Of a stretch of DNA of 64,000 nt, positions 22,141 through 33,200 are shown in pieces. This DNA comes from Arctopsyche grandis (taxonomy: Eukaryota; Arthropoda; Insecta; Trichoptera; Hydropsychidae): the NCBI RefSeq assembly GCF_051622035.1, contig NC_135356.1, positions 13,564,079-13,628,078 on the forward strand, in the 5' to 3' direction. The notes beneath the pieces were generated by a model. The model was not told the DNA's origin and made no database searches. It saw nothing but the letters and a program-made list of their open reading frames with translations. A program made the translations under genes and the position numbers. Every line of letters begins with the position of its first letter. Positions within the stretch are counted from its first letter, which is position 1.

Positions 22141-24428
22141 TAAGAATGAAAATTTGACTTACAAAGTATTAGTAAATCGATTGAAACCCGCACCTACCGT
22201 AATCGATATCGAATACAAAATATTGAGGTTGAAAATAAATGAATCAATATGGAATTTTTAATAAATAAATCAATTTGAATTTTAAATAAATTACTAATTT
22301 GACAATTTTGTGGGTCCTCGACCTCCGTCAATGACCAAAATTCGTTATTGACTTAAATTATTTAATGACTTGAAATATTAATAAACAGTCGCATTCCAAA
22401 AAAATGGTCCGGGAACGATAGAAGATTTATACGGCGGTAATATATTCATATTGTACCTATTAGTAGTTACACCACTGCATTAAATAAGCCATCCACAACA
22501 TATTTAGTAGTGTACTTTTGTTGCCTCTGTATGGCTTAAATCAAATCTAATTTCAAACGACTTCGACCCAGTATTATTTTATTTAAATTATGAAATTCCT
22601 TATCATTCTACAAACCAGAATCTGAACCGACATTGTTGTGTATGGTTTGCATCTCTGAAATAAACACACGGTACAGTCATATAGTACATATCTATTATTC
22701 ATCTGAACATTTTTTTAGATGCTTGAAAGAGCGTTTTAGTCTTTTTGGCAACAGTGAGTTGTTAATATAATTATTACCTGAACAGGAAGGTGTATACGGT
22801 ATCCAAAATTGGTGCGCCAGTTTTACTTTTGAATTGTGTTCAAGTATGATATTTATTTTATTATTAATCACAAATGTGTACAATAATTTTTCTTTGTTGA
22901 TTGAACCTAAAATGTAATAAAATTTAAATAAAATAAATGGAATTAGACGAACAATATCATTATATAGTGACCCATTACGACCATAATTACAGAATAGAAA
23001 ACAGCATACGAAAGTCTTAAGCCACGTTTACGCGAGCATACGGCACTTAACACAAAAAGTGTATTTCAGCAAGAAATGTGGGGTTTGAATTGGAAAAATT
23101 TTGCACTTTTTTCTTAGCAGTTGTCATCTATGTACATACATATATACTCCTATTACCATTTACGTACATAAATCATTGAATAGTATTGTTTTATCATTTT
23201 GTTTCATCGAAGGAGTGCAAGACATGTTGACCAACTATTTGGGATACAGCAATGATTATCAAAATCAGCAATGATTATGCCAATTTTCACCGCTATTTCT
23301 GAAACAGAACTGAAAAAATAATCAAAAATCTTCTAGAAAAGGACCGAGGTAACCATTTGGGATGATGCGCTATTTTACACATAACATGTCTCTACTTTGC
23401 AATGGGATAAAAAATAATGTAATTTTATTTAAAAAACAAACCCCATACGTCTTACCGAAACACTGTGTTTATGATAGATAGGTACTTAGTATGTATTTTT
23501 AAAATAATTTCATTGAAACCACCTATTTAATATCCGACAAAATTATTTACGACCTTGCGATAAGATACGTGTATAATATAATATTTATCGACCATGGCTG
23601 ATCACTTTATATAATATCGATCAAACGTACACATAAACATGCCGCGGAAAAGCAAAGGCTCGTTTGTCAGTGATAGTGCAGGCTATCCGTCGGAATTGAG
23701 TTTGCAATTAATTCTGCGATTAGTGGTATCGATAAATACCTTTCAGCTTAGCGTTGATGACTCAATCCTCACGAAATTGACTGTGTTGATTTTTTTTCTA
23801 TATGTTTTCGCTTCGACGCTTAACCGTCATGTCTATTCAGTTTGGTGTTTTGGTCTATTCTGGGTTTCGCTTGCTGCGTCGATCCAGAAATACACTTCAG
23901 CATTGGCAGTGCTTTGTTGTATGTACCTATACATTTAAAGCAAAGCTTGGACCACTTGGGATAAATCATATCGATGTTTGTCCAAACGCCGATACATACA
24001 ATATTTGATAGAGGTCTAGTCCACGTACTATACATATGTACATATGATTCGTTTGGATTTCATTACTTAATTTCATTCACAAAAACAATGAATATTGCCT
24101 TCTACTAAAAGTAACTACATAATTTAATACATAAAAAGGTATTTAGGAAGGCATGGAATTTAAAATGTACGGCATCACTTTCCATTTACCCACATAAAAC
24201 TCTCAGCAGGCACAAATTAAATAAAAAATATGCACATTTCACTAAGGATTCAAGAGACACATTATTAGACCAAGGCGGTGAGATTTTCGTCAAAACATGG
24301 TAGCTTCTTGAAACCAAATTCGTTTTGCAATTTAAATGACGAATGTTTCTCTTCAACTGATAACAATTTTACGAATTTAATTTTAAAAAAATCCCCCGTG
24401 TAGTACATTTGAAAGAGACAAAATAAGT
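22141..24428. other. Intergenic or upstream-intron stretch, no gene recognised
   Basis: No element ends and no splice-bounded coding exon that joins the neighbouring gene in phase. A plus-strand ATG at 23639 preceded by TTTATATAA opens a 99-codon frame, but its composition, with long hydrophobic runs ending in frame-shadow sequence, gives no reason to call it a gene. Confidence 0.35.
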
Positions 24429-24584
24429 TGTGGCGGCTCTACGACATGGTCGAGTTTCGGTTACCATCCTGCGAGCTGGGACCAACTCGGCCGTGTTCGG
24501 AGCGCTATCACCACTTCGTCTCTGGCTCTCATAATAAAATCACGTTCATCAACATGCCAGTCGTCTCATTCGTTCATCCACATA
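24429..24584. mobile_element. Old solo LTR
   Basis: Starts TGTGGCGGCTCTACGACATGG and ends ATGCCAGTCGTCTCATTCGTTCATCCACATA. It is clearly a diverged copy of the 162-bp LTR at 25031. The flanks AAGT and AAGC are consistent with a decayed 4-bp duplication. No internal sequence is attached, so this is the product of LTR-LTR recombination. Confidence 0.75.
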
Positions 24585-25030
24585 AAGCTTATGGTGCATA
24601 GTAAAAGATAAATTACGGCAAAGTAGGGGTGCAGTTATCGAGGTGCATTTTCCATTTTAGATAAAATTATCCGGCTCCTGGAAAATTCACATTTCAATTA
24701 TGGGCAAAAAGGTTGAGTGTCACCTACATGATATTTGTGTTATATAATGGTACGGATATTATTAATTCTAGATAAGGAAAACACAGCAGATTTTGGCCAT
24801 TTGGATTAAAATAATCAATTGCCGATAAATCAATATATCTATGTATGTATTGCTATTTGTTAGTAGTGAAAATGGGTTACAAAAGACATATTATATCACA
24901 TAGTTTTTATTTATCAAATAGAAAACCAATTTGCTTGACGATTGATGTTTTTCTTACCCATTGAAAGCGTAGCCAGGATTTTGTCAAGGGGGGGGTTTTG
25001 ACAGGAAAAAAGGCAAGATAATTTATATTT

Positions 25031-25192
25031 TGTGGCGGCTCGCTTATACGACATGGTCGAGTTTGGTTGCCTTCCTGCGAGTGGGGACCAACCCGGCTGG
25101 GTTCGGAGAGCCACTACTCACTCTGTCTTCAGCTGTCATATAATAAACACGTGCATTAACATGCCAGTCGTTTCATTCGTTCATCCTCCATA
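25031..25192 (+). repeat. 5' LTR
   Basis: 162 bp, beginning TG and ending TA. An AATAAA polyadenylation motif is present (ATAATAAACACG). Nearly identical to the 3' LTR at 25951-26112. Confidence 0.85.
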
Positions 25193-25950
25193 CTGGTGAC
25201 CCCCGACATCGAGTCACGCAGCCTCGATCAATTTCAACATGCCGCTCATCCCTGCCTCGCCGAGCCAGGCGGGGAAGCTACCCGCCGCGCCCCCATCGCC
25301 ATCAACACGCGTCGCGGCCCGCGGGTGACAATAAACGAGCAGACACGGCTACCTACCTACCTACCTATCGACTGGAGTCCAGCCACAACGTCGATGACAG
25401 GTGCTTTAAAAAAATGGGGGAGCGAATGAGACGACGATCTTGACAGCTGGATGTGGAGTCATGCGCGATCCACTACACATAGAACGGTCATCCAGCACCA
25501 CAAGACATACACCACCTCAGCACCATCAACCATCATCATCATCATCTAGGCCCCGTCCGTCCCCACGAGCGTCGTCACGCCGAGACGGGCGGTAGCGCTA
25601 CAACACCTCCACGAGCCACAACGACTCACAGTCCAGCTCGGAGTATCATCAACCACATCGATGCCCCTGCCGCCCCACCAACCGACATCAGCCTCGGAAG
25701 AGCGGCGCCGGCGCAGCATCGCATCGCGCGACCATCGGACCAGCCACCGTCCTGCTCGCGACGTTACCGCCCTCGAATGTACCGACCATTCAGGGCGGTA
25801 CACCTACACAGCGGATGACCCACGTCAACAATTTTTTTTCTCCCCACTCAATAATTTTTTTCTCTTTCTTTGTGTAACAATAATTTTTTTTTCTATTGTA
25901 AAATTTGTTTCTTTGTAATTTTGGTATCGCTGATGCTGGGGGGGGAGTGA

Positions 25951-26112
25951 TGTGGCGGCTCGCTTATACGACATGGTCGAGTTTGGTTGCCTTCCTGCGA
26001 GTGGGGACCAACCCGGCTGGGTTCGGAGAGCCACTACTCACTCTGTCTTCAGCTGTCATATAATAAACACGTGCATTAACATGCCAGTCGTCTCATTCGT
26101 TCATCCTCCATA
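25951..26112 (+). repeat. 3' LTR
   Basis: Copy of the 5' LTR with one visible difference, preceded by the polypurine tract and followed by the ATTT target duplication. Confidence 0.85.
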
Positions 26113-26211
26113 ATTTAATTAATATAAAATCACAACATATACAAATAGAGTAAATTTGTAATAAAAATATGGTATGAACAAAATTCAAATAAAATAAAAA
26201 TTATGAATACT

Positions 26212-26423
26212 TTAAAAAAGTACGAAATTCACAGATCCAATCTTCGCGTCTTTATTGTAAACATATCTAATATTTATATCCCTATGAATATTTAATAAAG
26301 CAAGTCCATTTAGTCGATTTTCCGACATCGTATTTCTTAAATATGTTTTCAGTCGTCGTCGTGTGGAAAAGCTCCGTTCACTTGTGGCTGTTGTCACCGG
26401 AAGTGTTGCTAGAATTTTTAGAA
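26212..26423 (-). pseudogene. hAT transposase C-terminal (dimerisation) fragment
   Basis: The minus-strand frame reads LPVTTATSERSFST, then RRLKTYLRNTMSENRLNGLA and LLNIHRDI. This is the conserved hAT C-terminal dimerisation region, in the form seen in ZMYM-like hAT proteins, which carry S-ERSFS-LRRLKT-LR-TM--RLNGLALL-IH-DI. About 65 residues remain of a protein normally of 500 or more. It sits between the two LTR insertions inside the decayed host hAT element. Confidence 0.8.
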
Positions 26424-26513
26424 TTATGTAAATATTGGGGAATATTGAAGGATTGCAAATTGCAATTGCAGCTAGTGCGTTTTTTGGTCGATTTTCACTA
26501 GTACTTATGTATA

Positions 26514-26675
26514 TGTGGCGGCTCGCTTATACGACATGGTCGAGTTTGGTTGCCTTCCTGCGAGTGGGAACCAACTCGGCTGGGTTCGGAGAGCTACTAC
26601 TCACTCTGTCTTCAGCTGTCATATAATAAACACGTGCATTAACATGCCAGTCGTCTCATTCGTTCATCCTCCATA
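26514..26675 (+). mobile_element. Young solo LTR
   Basis: 162 bp, TGTGGCGG...CCTCCATA, nearly identical to the LTRs at 25031 and 25951. TATA is duplicated at 26510-26513 and 26676-26679. The exact 4-bp duplication shows that it arose by recombination of a separate insertion, not as part of the neighbouring element. Confidence 0.85.
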
Positions 26676-27118
26676 TATATATTGCCACCACATTTCCAAC
26701 TCTCCAGTTAGAATGCAAGGCCCACAAAATATATCTTGGTTGTAAATTTCCCCCAAAGTCTTTATCTTATTTTTTAAAACACTTGATGGTTGAGAGCGTT
26801 TTCCATCGGGAAGCAAACATTGGAAATTTTCAAGTATATGTTTATGTCCTAAAAATCTGTCATGGATTTGTGATAATTTGTGAGATATTTTGCCGCCGAC
26901 TGCGCTCCGCCAAGAGGGGGGTCCAGACCCCCCGGAACCCCCCCCCCCCTCCTTCGCTACCCCACTGATTGAAATTTAAAACTTCGAATTATAGTATAAA
27001 AATTTCGAATTAGCGTAGTTTTCACTACAAGCAATGGACTCGTGTGTTGGCAGATTTGTCGATACGAAACGTCAGGCGCCGAACTGTCAAAATGCCTATA
27101 ATATGCTTATGCTTATAA

Positions 27119-27126
27119 TGACGTCA
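27119..27126. promoter_or_regulatory. CRE-type palindrome TGACGTCA, distal
   Basis: Perfect 8-bp CREB/ATF consensus 118 bases upstream of the first ATG of the PRXL2B-like gene. Together with a second identical site it suggests a promoter. Function is inferred from the motif only. Confidence 0.45.
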
Positions 27127-27222
27127 CTTTTAGGTGATAGAGTTGCTTAGGCACATGTCTGCTAGGATATAAGATTCATGGGTTCAGATTCTTAGATAAG
27201 CACGAAACATACTTAAGTGGTG

Positions 27223-27230
27223 TGACGTCA
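27223..27230. promoter_or_regulatory. CRE-type palindrome TGACGTCA, proximal
   Basis: Second perfect TGACGTCA, only 13 bases before the first ATG at 27244. If transcription starts upstream of it, the site lies in the 5' UTR. If translation starts at 27352, it would be a normal proximal promoter site. Confidence 0.45.
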
Positions 27231-27243
27231 TAGTTTGGGTGCG

Positions 27244-30200
27244 ATGTTGACTTACGTGAGTCGCGTTTGTCGTGGGGCGAGGTTCAGTCTATCGCCGACT
27301 GTCGTAGGGGTATTGTCTCGTTCGCTGGCCTCGTCTGGATCTTCGAAAGCCATGGATTTGAACGCGTATCACTTGAAGAGTATGGCCACGGCGCAGGTAG
27401 GAGTCTTTGGTCTTACATAGCCGGCATCCGCGAACTGTTGCAACATGTTGCGTTTTCTATGTAGAGATTCGTCTCGAAATTTTTACAAATTCGATGAGTT
27501 TATATTATATATTGCAGCGCGTTTGTTGTGTAATTTTTATTGATGTACTTTTTCAGATTGTAAAATTACAAAAAAATACAATTTAATATGCTAATTTTTA
27601 AACTTGAATGGACTTAAATTAAAACGTAATCGCATCAACTCTTACTATGAGAAGGATAGTTGTATTTTCTTGAAACTAGAATCATAATGCTTGACTCAAA
27701 TTTTTAGATTCAATTATACGTTTGGACTTTAGACCTGTGGTTCTAACCTGGGTTCGATCGGACTCCAAGGGTTCGGTGAGTCAGTCTCAGGGGTTCGGCG
27801 GTAGTCAAGACACACACCCGACTCATATGATTCGGGTGCCAATTAAGAAAGATTCCAATTAAGAAGGGTTCGGTGAATGATCATATGAAACTGGTGGGGG
27901 TCAGTACCTCCAACAAGGCTAAGAACCACTGCTTTAGACTAAACTAAACAAAAATAACGCCAACTTCGTAAAATTGCCCGTCAAATCCCAATAAAAAAAA
28001 CCATTTAGTAAGATTTTGAGAAAATTTCCAAATTTAACTAATATAAATTTTTTCAATTATTTTTAAAAATTTCAAATGCTAGAATGGTACAGAAAAAAGT
28101 ATATAGGGATAGGAAAGTAGATAAAAAAATTAAAGTGACAAGTAATGGTACATGTAGGTAGACAAAAAGACAAAAAAAGTGTTTAAATAGTACCCAAGAG
28201 CATGTACAATAGAAGAAAACAGGCTAATCCACAACGGAGCAATGGACTAAGGAAAACTTGGATGAAAGATGTGCAGAATATTGAAAAGATTTCTTTCGAA
28301 CCAGTGGATGATACATCAAGTCGCTTCATACAACAATCTTTTTAACCAATATATTGACTAATCAAATTCTTCCAAAAATTGGTTGCTACAAAGACCTGCT
28401 CCTACCAGAATTCCAGCCTTTTAAAAATTGAGCTAATCTAATTTTCACCTCTTTCTGGTTCTTTTGTCCCTTGATACATTCTCAACTTACTTTGATACTC
28501 CTGACAAACCTGAAATTAAAGACTAGCAGGATTTTCTTGATCAAAACTATACGTCATTCTATTGAACGCATGTATTCCCAACAATATGTATCGTCTTAAA
28601 ATGACTCCTTCAAATCAAACCATATGACTCACCACAGAGACGAAGAAATCCTTGAAAAATTCTCTAGTTCTTGCTGTATGATTCAACCATTATAAACTTT
28701 TTGAGTCGATTTATCTTGTGGGTGAACTTTCTCTTTCTTTTTTTTCTCCGATATTACTCTTCTTTCTCGTCTGCTTAATGCAAAGCGTCATAGTCATTTC
28801 TAACATCTGCAATATGGTGAGCGATCCGCCTCCACTTCTTCCAGTCTTGTGCCGAGTTGAAAGTAGCGTTTAGGGACGGTCCCGTCATTTCTTTAATTTG
28901 GTCTGACCATCTTATGGAAGACTGTCCTCTAGAGTGTTCCAGTGACTACCAGCTGCTTTAGTCTCCACATTATTCCTGGTAATATGGGCGAAGTAAGAAA
29001 GAAACCTTCTTCTACATGTTGTGAAGAAAGTTTCACTTAAGCTGTTAGCTCTTCAGGATGCAGATTTTCATGCTTCTTTCAGTCCACGAAATACGCAGCA
29101 TCCGCCTCGAAGGCATATAACATGTCGCTGTCTTTTTTTTTAATCTCGACTCCATACAATGCAATGGGAATCACCAGAGATCGCACCAGACGGATCTTTT
29201 CGAATATATGCACTGGCAATTTCTTTTATAGCAATTTAAAAGCCTTAACATGTAGACTGGTTGGACCTCTTCTCCGAACCAATATGGTAAACATCAAAAT
29301 CTGTACACAATGCAGTTTGATCCACAACGAGATAGAAGCCACTGATACTTTCATATCAACAAAATTTGACCCAACAACAATAATGATGTAACCGTAATTA
29401 TATTCAAAATAATTATATTTTTTGTTATATAACCAATGACTACGTACTAGCAGTAATTTTCGATGTTTAACAAATACCAAGTTAGTAACTAATTCGAGTT
29501 TCCAAATACTGAGCACTGAAAGATAACAAATCGGGCCTTGTGTAACATCACATTGTTGTACATTGTATCTTCACAGTTGTCATATTTATAAATGGCATAA
29601 TTGTTTATTTGCGTGGCGATAATGTTGCGATAATTGGTCAAATGTTTATTTCCCTCTAGTATTACATACATTGTAGTGAGAGTGCAGTTAATATTTTACA
29701 TATTTAATTATTTTTTTGACATTGAAAATTAATCAATGATGTATTCAGTCAAGGCTGTAAAGCCATTAATATATGTACTTCATAACCAAACAATTTGTGT
29801 AGATACATGCGAGGCTAAATTATTTATTGAACTATTTTTGAGGGCGGAATTAAGTTGCCTTTGAATTTTAAATTACACAGTTATTGATTATTTTTTCAGT
29901 TGACCTTGTACCTCGTATTTATATTGAAACGTTTATTTTTTGTTAAATTTTATTTTATTTTAATTTTTTATTTAACACTAACTTGCAATATCTGATCTTA
30001 CTACATATATACATATTGCTTTCATGTATTTTTAAATATTCTTAATCGTGTTCCACACTTAGAAGTAAAATTTCAAGCATTTCAATTTTTTCAGTCCTGT
30101 ATTCCTTATCAGAATGTATATTTTTGCATGATGCCGTTACCCCGATTGCCATCTATGGTATTAAACTTAAACATATGTATATAAATTTGAAATTATATTC

Positions 30201-33200
30201 ATATAGTGGATTTGATGGTTTTTGCCAATTTGATAAGGAACCATTTCAACAATGAAATCAGATAAATCGGCAAACTCTGATAAGAAATGATCGACATGGA
30301 GTCATAAATATTCAAGTCTCACCAGCAGCACTACAGAAATGCATCTGAATAAATTATTTTGCGATCGAGGTCAACCCAGGGATTCAAACCCGGGAACCTC
30401 TCAGTGTTTAGCTTCAACGCAACCACCAAGCTATGCTGCTGGCTATGCCATATATATTATAATTATGCCAATTTTGTACTTATCTGCAATTGAGCAAAAA
30501 ATTAAAATTTGGAATAAAAATAATACTTATATATTATAATACTAGCTGTATTACCCGGCTACGCTCGGTATTTGTAAACTAAACCGCTTAAACGTGACTA
30601 ATCTAATAGTTAACATTTTATTAAATTTATTTGAATAGTTTTATTTTATATAAATTTATTTGAATAATGATTTGTTTTTTTTATTAAATTGACTGTCACG
30701 AACAAACAAACATATATAGTAAGTCGCTTATAAAAAATTATATGTACGCCCCCGGCGTCTGCGCCACCTTTAGCTACGCCCCCCGAGCATTCGCCCTCTG
30801 CGCCCCCTGAGCATTCGCCGTCTAGGGCTTTGCCCTCCTGAGCATTTGCCGTCTAGGGCTTCGTCCTCTGCGCCCCCATGAGCATTTTCCATTAAGGGCT
30901 ACGCCCTCTGCTCCCCCCTGAGCATTCGCCGTCTAGGGCTTCCCCCTCTGTGCCCCCCTGAGCATTTGCCGTCTAGGGCTACGCCCCCGGCGCGAAGACG
31001 AATCAGCGCCCATGAATCGAAAAATAAAAATCGAATCATTTGTTCGATAACGTCACGGATCTACGAACTAATCAAGGATACATATATACAAAGTCTCTTT
31101 CCAAATTATATATATTACATAGAATAGATATAAAAAGTTTTTTTTCTTTTTCTGTCCTTGTAGCCTCACATCACGTTAATTTTCAGGAAACTTTATCCAA
31201 GTTATAAGCACCTATTTTTTATATTTACCTTTCTACACAATAAATAATTAAATAATCTTCTATTAAATATCGAACAGCTACTCGTGAACTACTTTTTTTA
31301 CGTTTTATTTTTTTTTCCCAAGTACATACATATGTATAATACTTATAGATTATAGAAGGAACAAAACTCAATTACATACATATTACATTTTAGACCTTTT
31401 TAAACTTCAAATTACAAAAATCCATTTTTGGATCTAATTCTGCATTGACTAATCCCAAAGAGAGTTAAACAATTGAATTTAAATATGCAAGGTTTGGTCT
31501 AGATAGGATAAATTAGCAAAAAGTTGTTTAGGATTGTACAGAGGAACAGATTTTATATACATATGTGTATATCGAACAACTCAAAATTTGGCAAAAGGCT
31601 TTGGTAAAGGAATGTGATTCCGATGTCGGGAGTGTTTCAAAAGTTATTTTTTAATAAAATTTCATTCACCAAACCTTTCAATCATTAAGCCTGCCAATTG
31701 AATATCTGATCAATAAACGGCAAAGTATATGCAAAAGCTTCAATGAATGGTATCGAATCATACTCTGTACATTTGACCTTTATCTCTATTTGAACTTAAG
31801 GTAATTTTCGAGAGGAAAATTCACGTAGACAGTTCAGCGTCTATCAAACTGACAGATTTGAATTGGCGACAGAATTATTCAACGAATGATTTTAGAATTC
31901 ATTTAAAAAATCTCAAGATCACTTGAATGTCAACGTATGTAGATTATCTTGAAAAATAGTTTCCGATACATTCATTATAATAATCTAGATTTTGGGTTTA
32001 AATAAATTGATATCAATTTATAACTTAACAATTCTTACAATAAAATAATTATTTATATTCATATATTTAGATTATTGAGATATCTTAAAGATAAAAATTC
32101 CAAACTAATTAGTTTCCTTTAATTTCAGCCGGCCACTCTCGGAAACTTATGCAAGGACAATGCATGCGTTGTAATTTTTTTCAGACGATGGGGCTGTGTC
32201 TTCTGTCGCATGTGGGCAAAAGAGGTTCGTCATACACGTTTTGTTTATATGTTTAATTACAATAAATAATCCTGATTGAAACATTTTAGGTATCAGAAAT
32301 ATCTAAAACATTGACACAGAACAATGTCAAACTAATCGGAATTGGTGCGGAGGATATCGGTGCTGAAGAATTCAAAGAGGGAAAGTTCTTCGACGGAGGT
32401 AATTCTCAATTTTATTTTGTTATATGGATTTACCGAAATCACCCGGTTTTAAATTTTCTCATTATTTTAGATCTATACCTTTCCGATAAGGATGCTTATA
32501 AAAATCTAGGATTCAAAAGATTCTCATACATAAACGTGGCAATGAGCATGATATGGACTCAAACAAGGAACGCAATCTCCAAATCGAAGACCATGAGTAA
32601 TTGACATTCAATTCAATGTACATATCATATTATCTAGGTATTACATGATTTTATTTTGATCAGATGTCAGCGGTGATCTCAAAGGTGACGGCTTACAAAA
32701 TGGCGGCGCACTGATCGTCGGCAAGGACGGGAAGATATTGAAACATTTCATCCAAGACGGACCGGCTGATCACATCTCCAACGAGGACATTTTGAAGGTT
32801 GGGATCCACTATATTAAGTGGGATGGAAGAATTTGAACAAGAGTCTCCAAATTAAGTCCTGTGGTTCAGAATATTGCCACTTTTATGTTTGCCCCGCAAA
32901 GAAATCTCGAATGATTCATGTAATTTCTAGAAAGTTCTAAAAACTGGGAAATCTGATCTGATCTGAATGTATTTACTTAATATTCCTATTTGGCTTAAAA
33001 AGATTAGACCATATGAGTACTTTGAAAATGAACATTCACCAATAAAATTTAACCAAATTACATAGCTTGCGTTGTGTACATAGCAAATTACATTGAGTTT
33101 TTAAGATAATGTCACCAAAGTATGTACATATGTTGGTATTGAGTAAAATTTTAAATATTATAACATATCAATTTATTATAGACTGCCCGAATTTTCCGGA

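Larger units (their letters stand above)
25031..26112 (+). mobile_element. Young non-autonomous LTR retrotransposon (TRIM/LARD type)
   Basis: Two 162-bp LTRs (25031-25192 and 25951-26112), both TGTGGCGG...CCTCCATA, differ at one position that I can see (TTTCATT versus TCTCATT). ATTT flanks the whole unit (25027-25030 and 26113-26116). A likely primer-binding site, TGGTGACCCCCGAC, begins 2 bases after the 5' LTR, and a polypurine tract (GGGGGGGGGAG) lies just before the 3' LTR. The 758-bp interior is GC-rich and has no protease, reverse transcriptase or integrase, so it depends on another element. The 4-bp duplication suits Ty3/Gypsy-type integration. Confidence 0.85.
24967..26967 (-). mobile_element. 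Decayed hAT element hosting an LTR retrotransposon and a solo LTR
   Basis: ATTGAAA lies at 24960-24966 and 26968-26974. The left inner end reads GCGTAGCCAGGATTTTGTC with a run of G. The right end, inverted, reads CAGTGGGGTAGCGAAGG with a run of G, so the left end seems to have lost its first bases. On the minus strand at 26212-26423 it keeps the C-terminal part of a hAT transposase. Two LTR insertions with their own duplications (25031-26112 and 26514-26675) lie inside. Confidence 0.6.

Noticed and set aside
23639..23938. Possible small gene MPRKSKGSFVSDSAGYPS with a TATA-like motif upstream
   Set aside because: No splice-bounded continuation, no recognisable domain, and the distal half is low-complexity hydrophobic sequence.
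30339..30539. Plus-strand frame of 66 codons
   Set aside because: It covers the antisense strand of the SINE head and tRNA-like promoter boxes.
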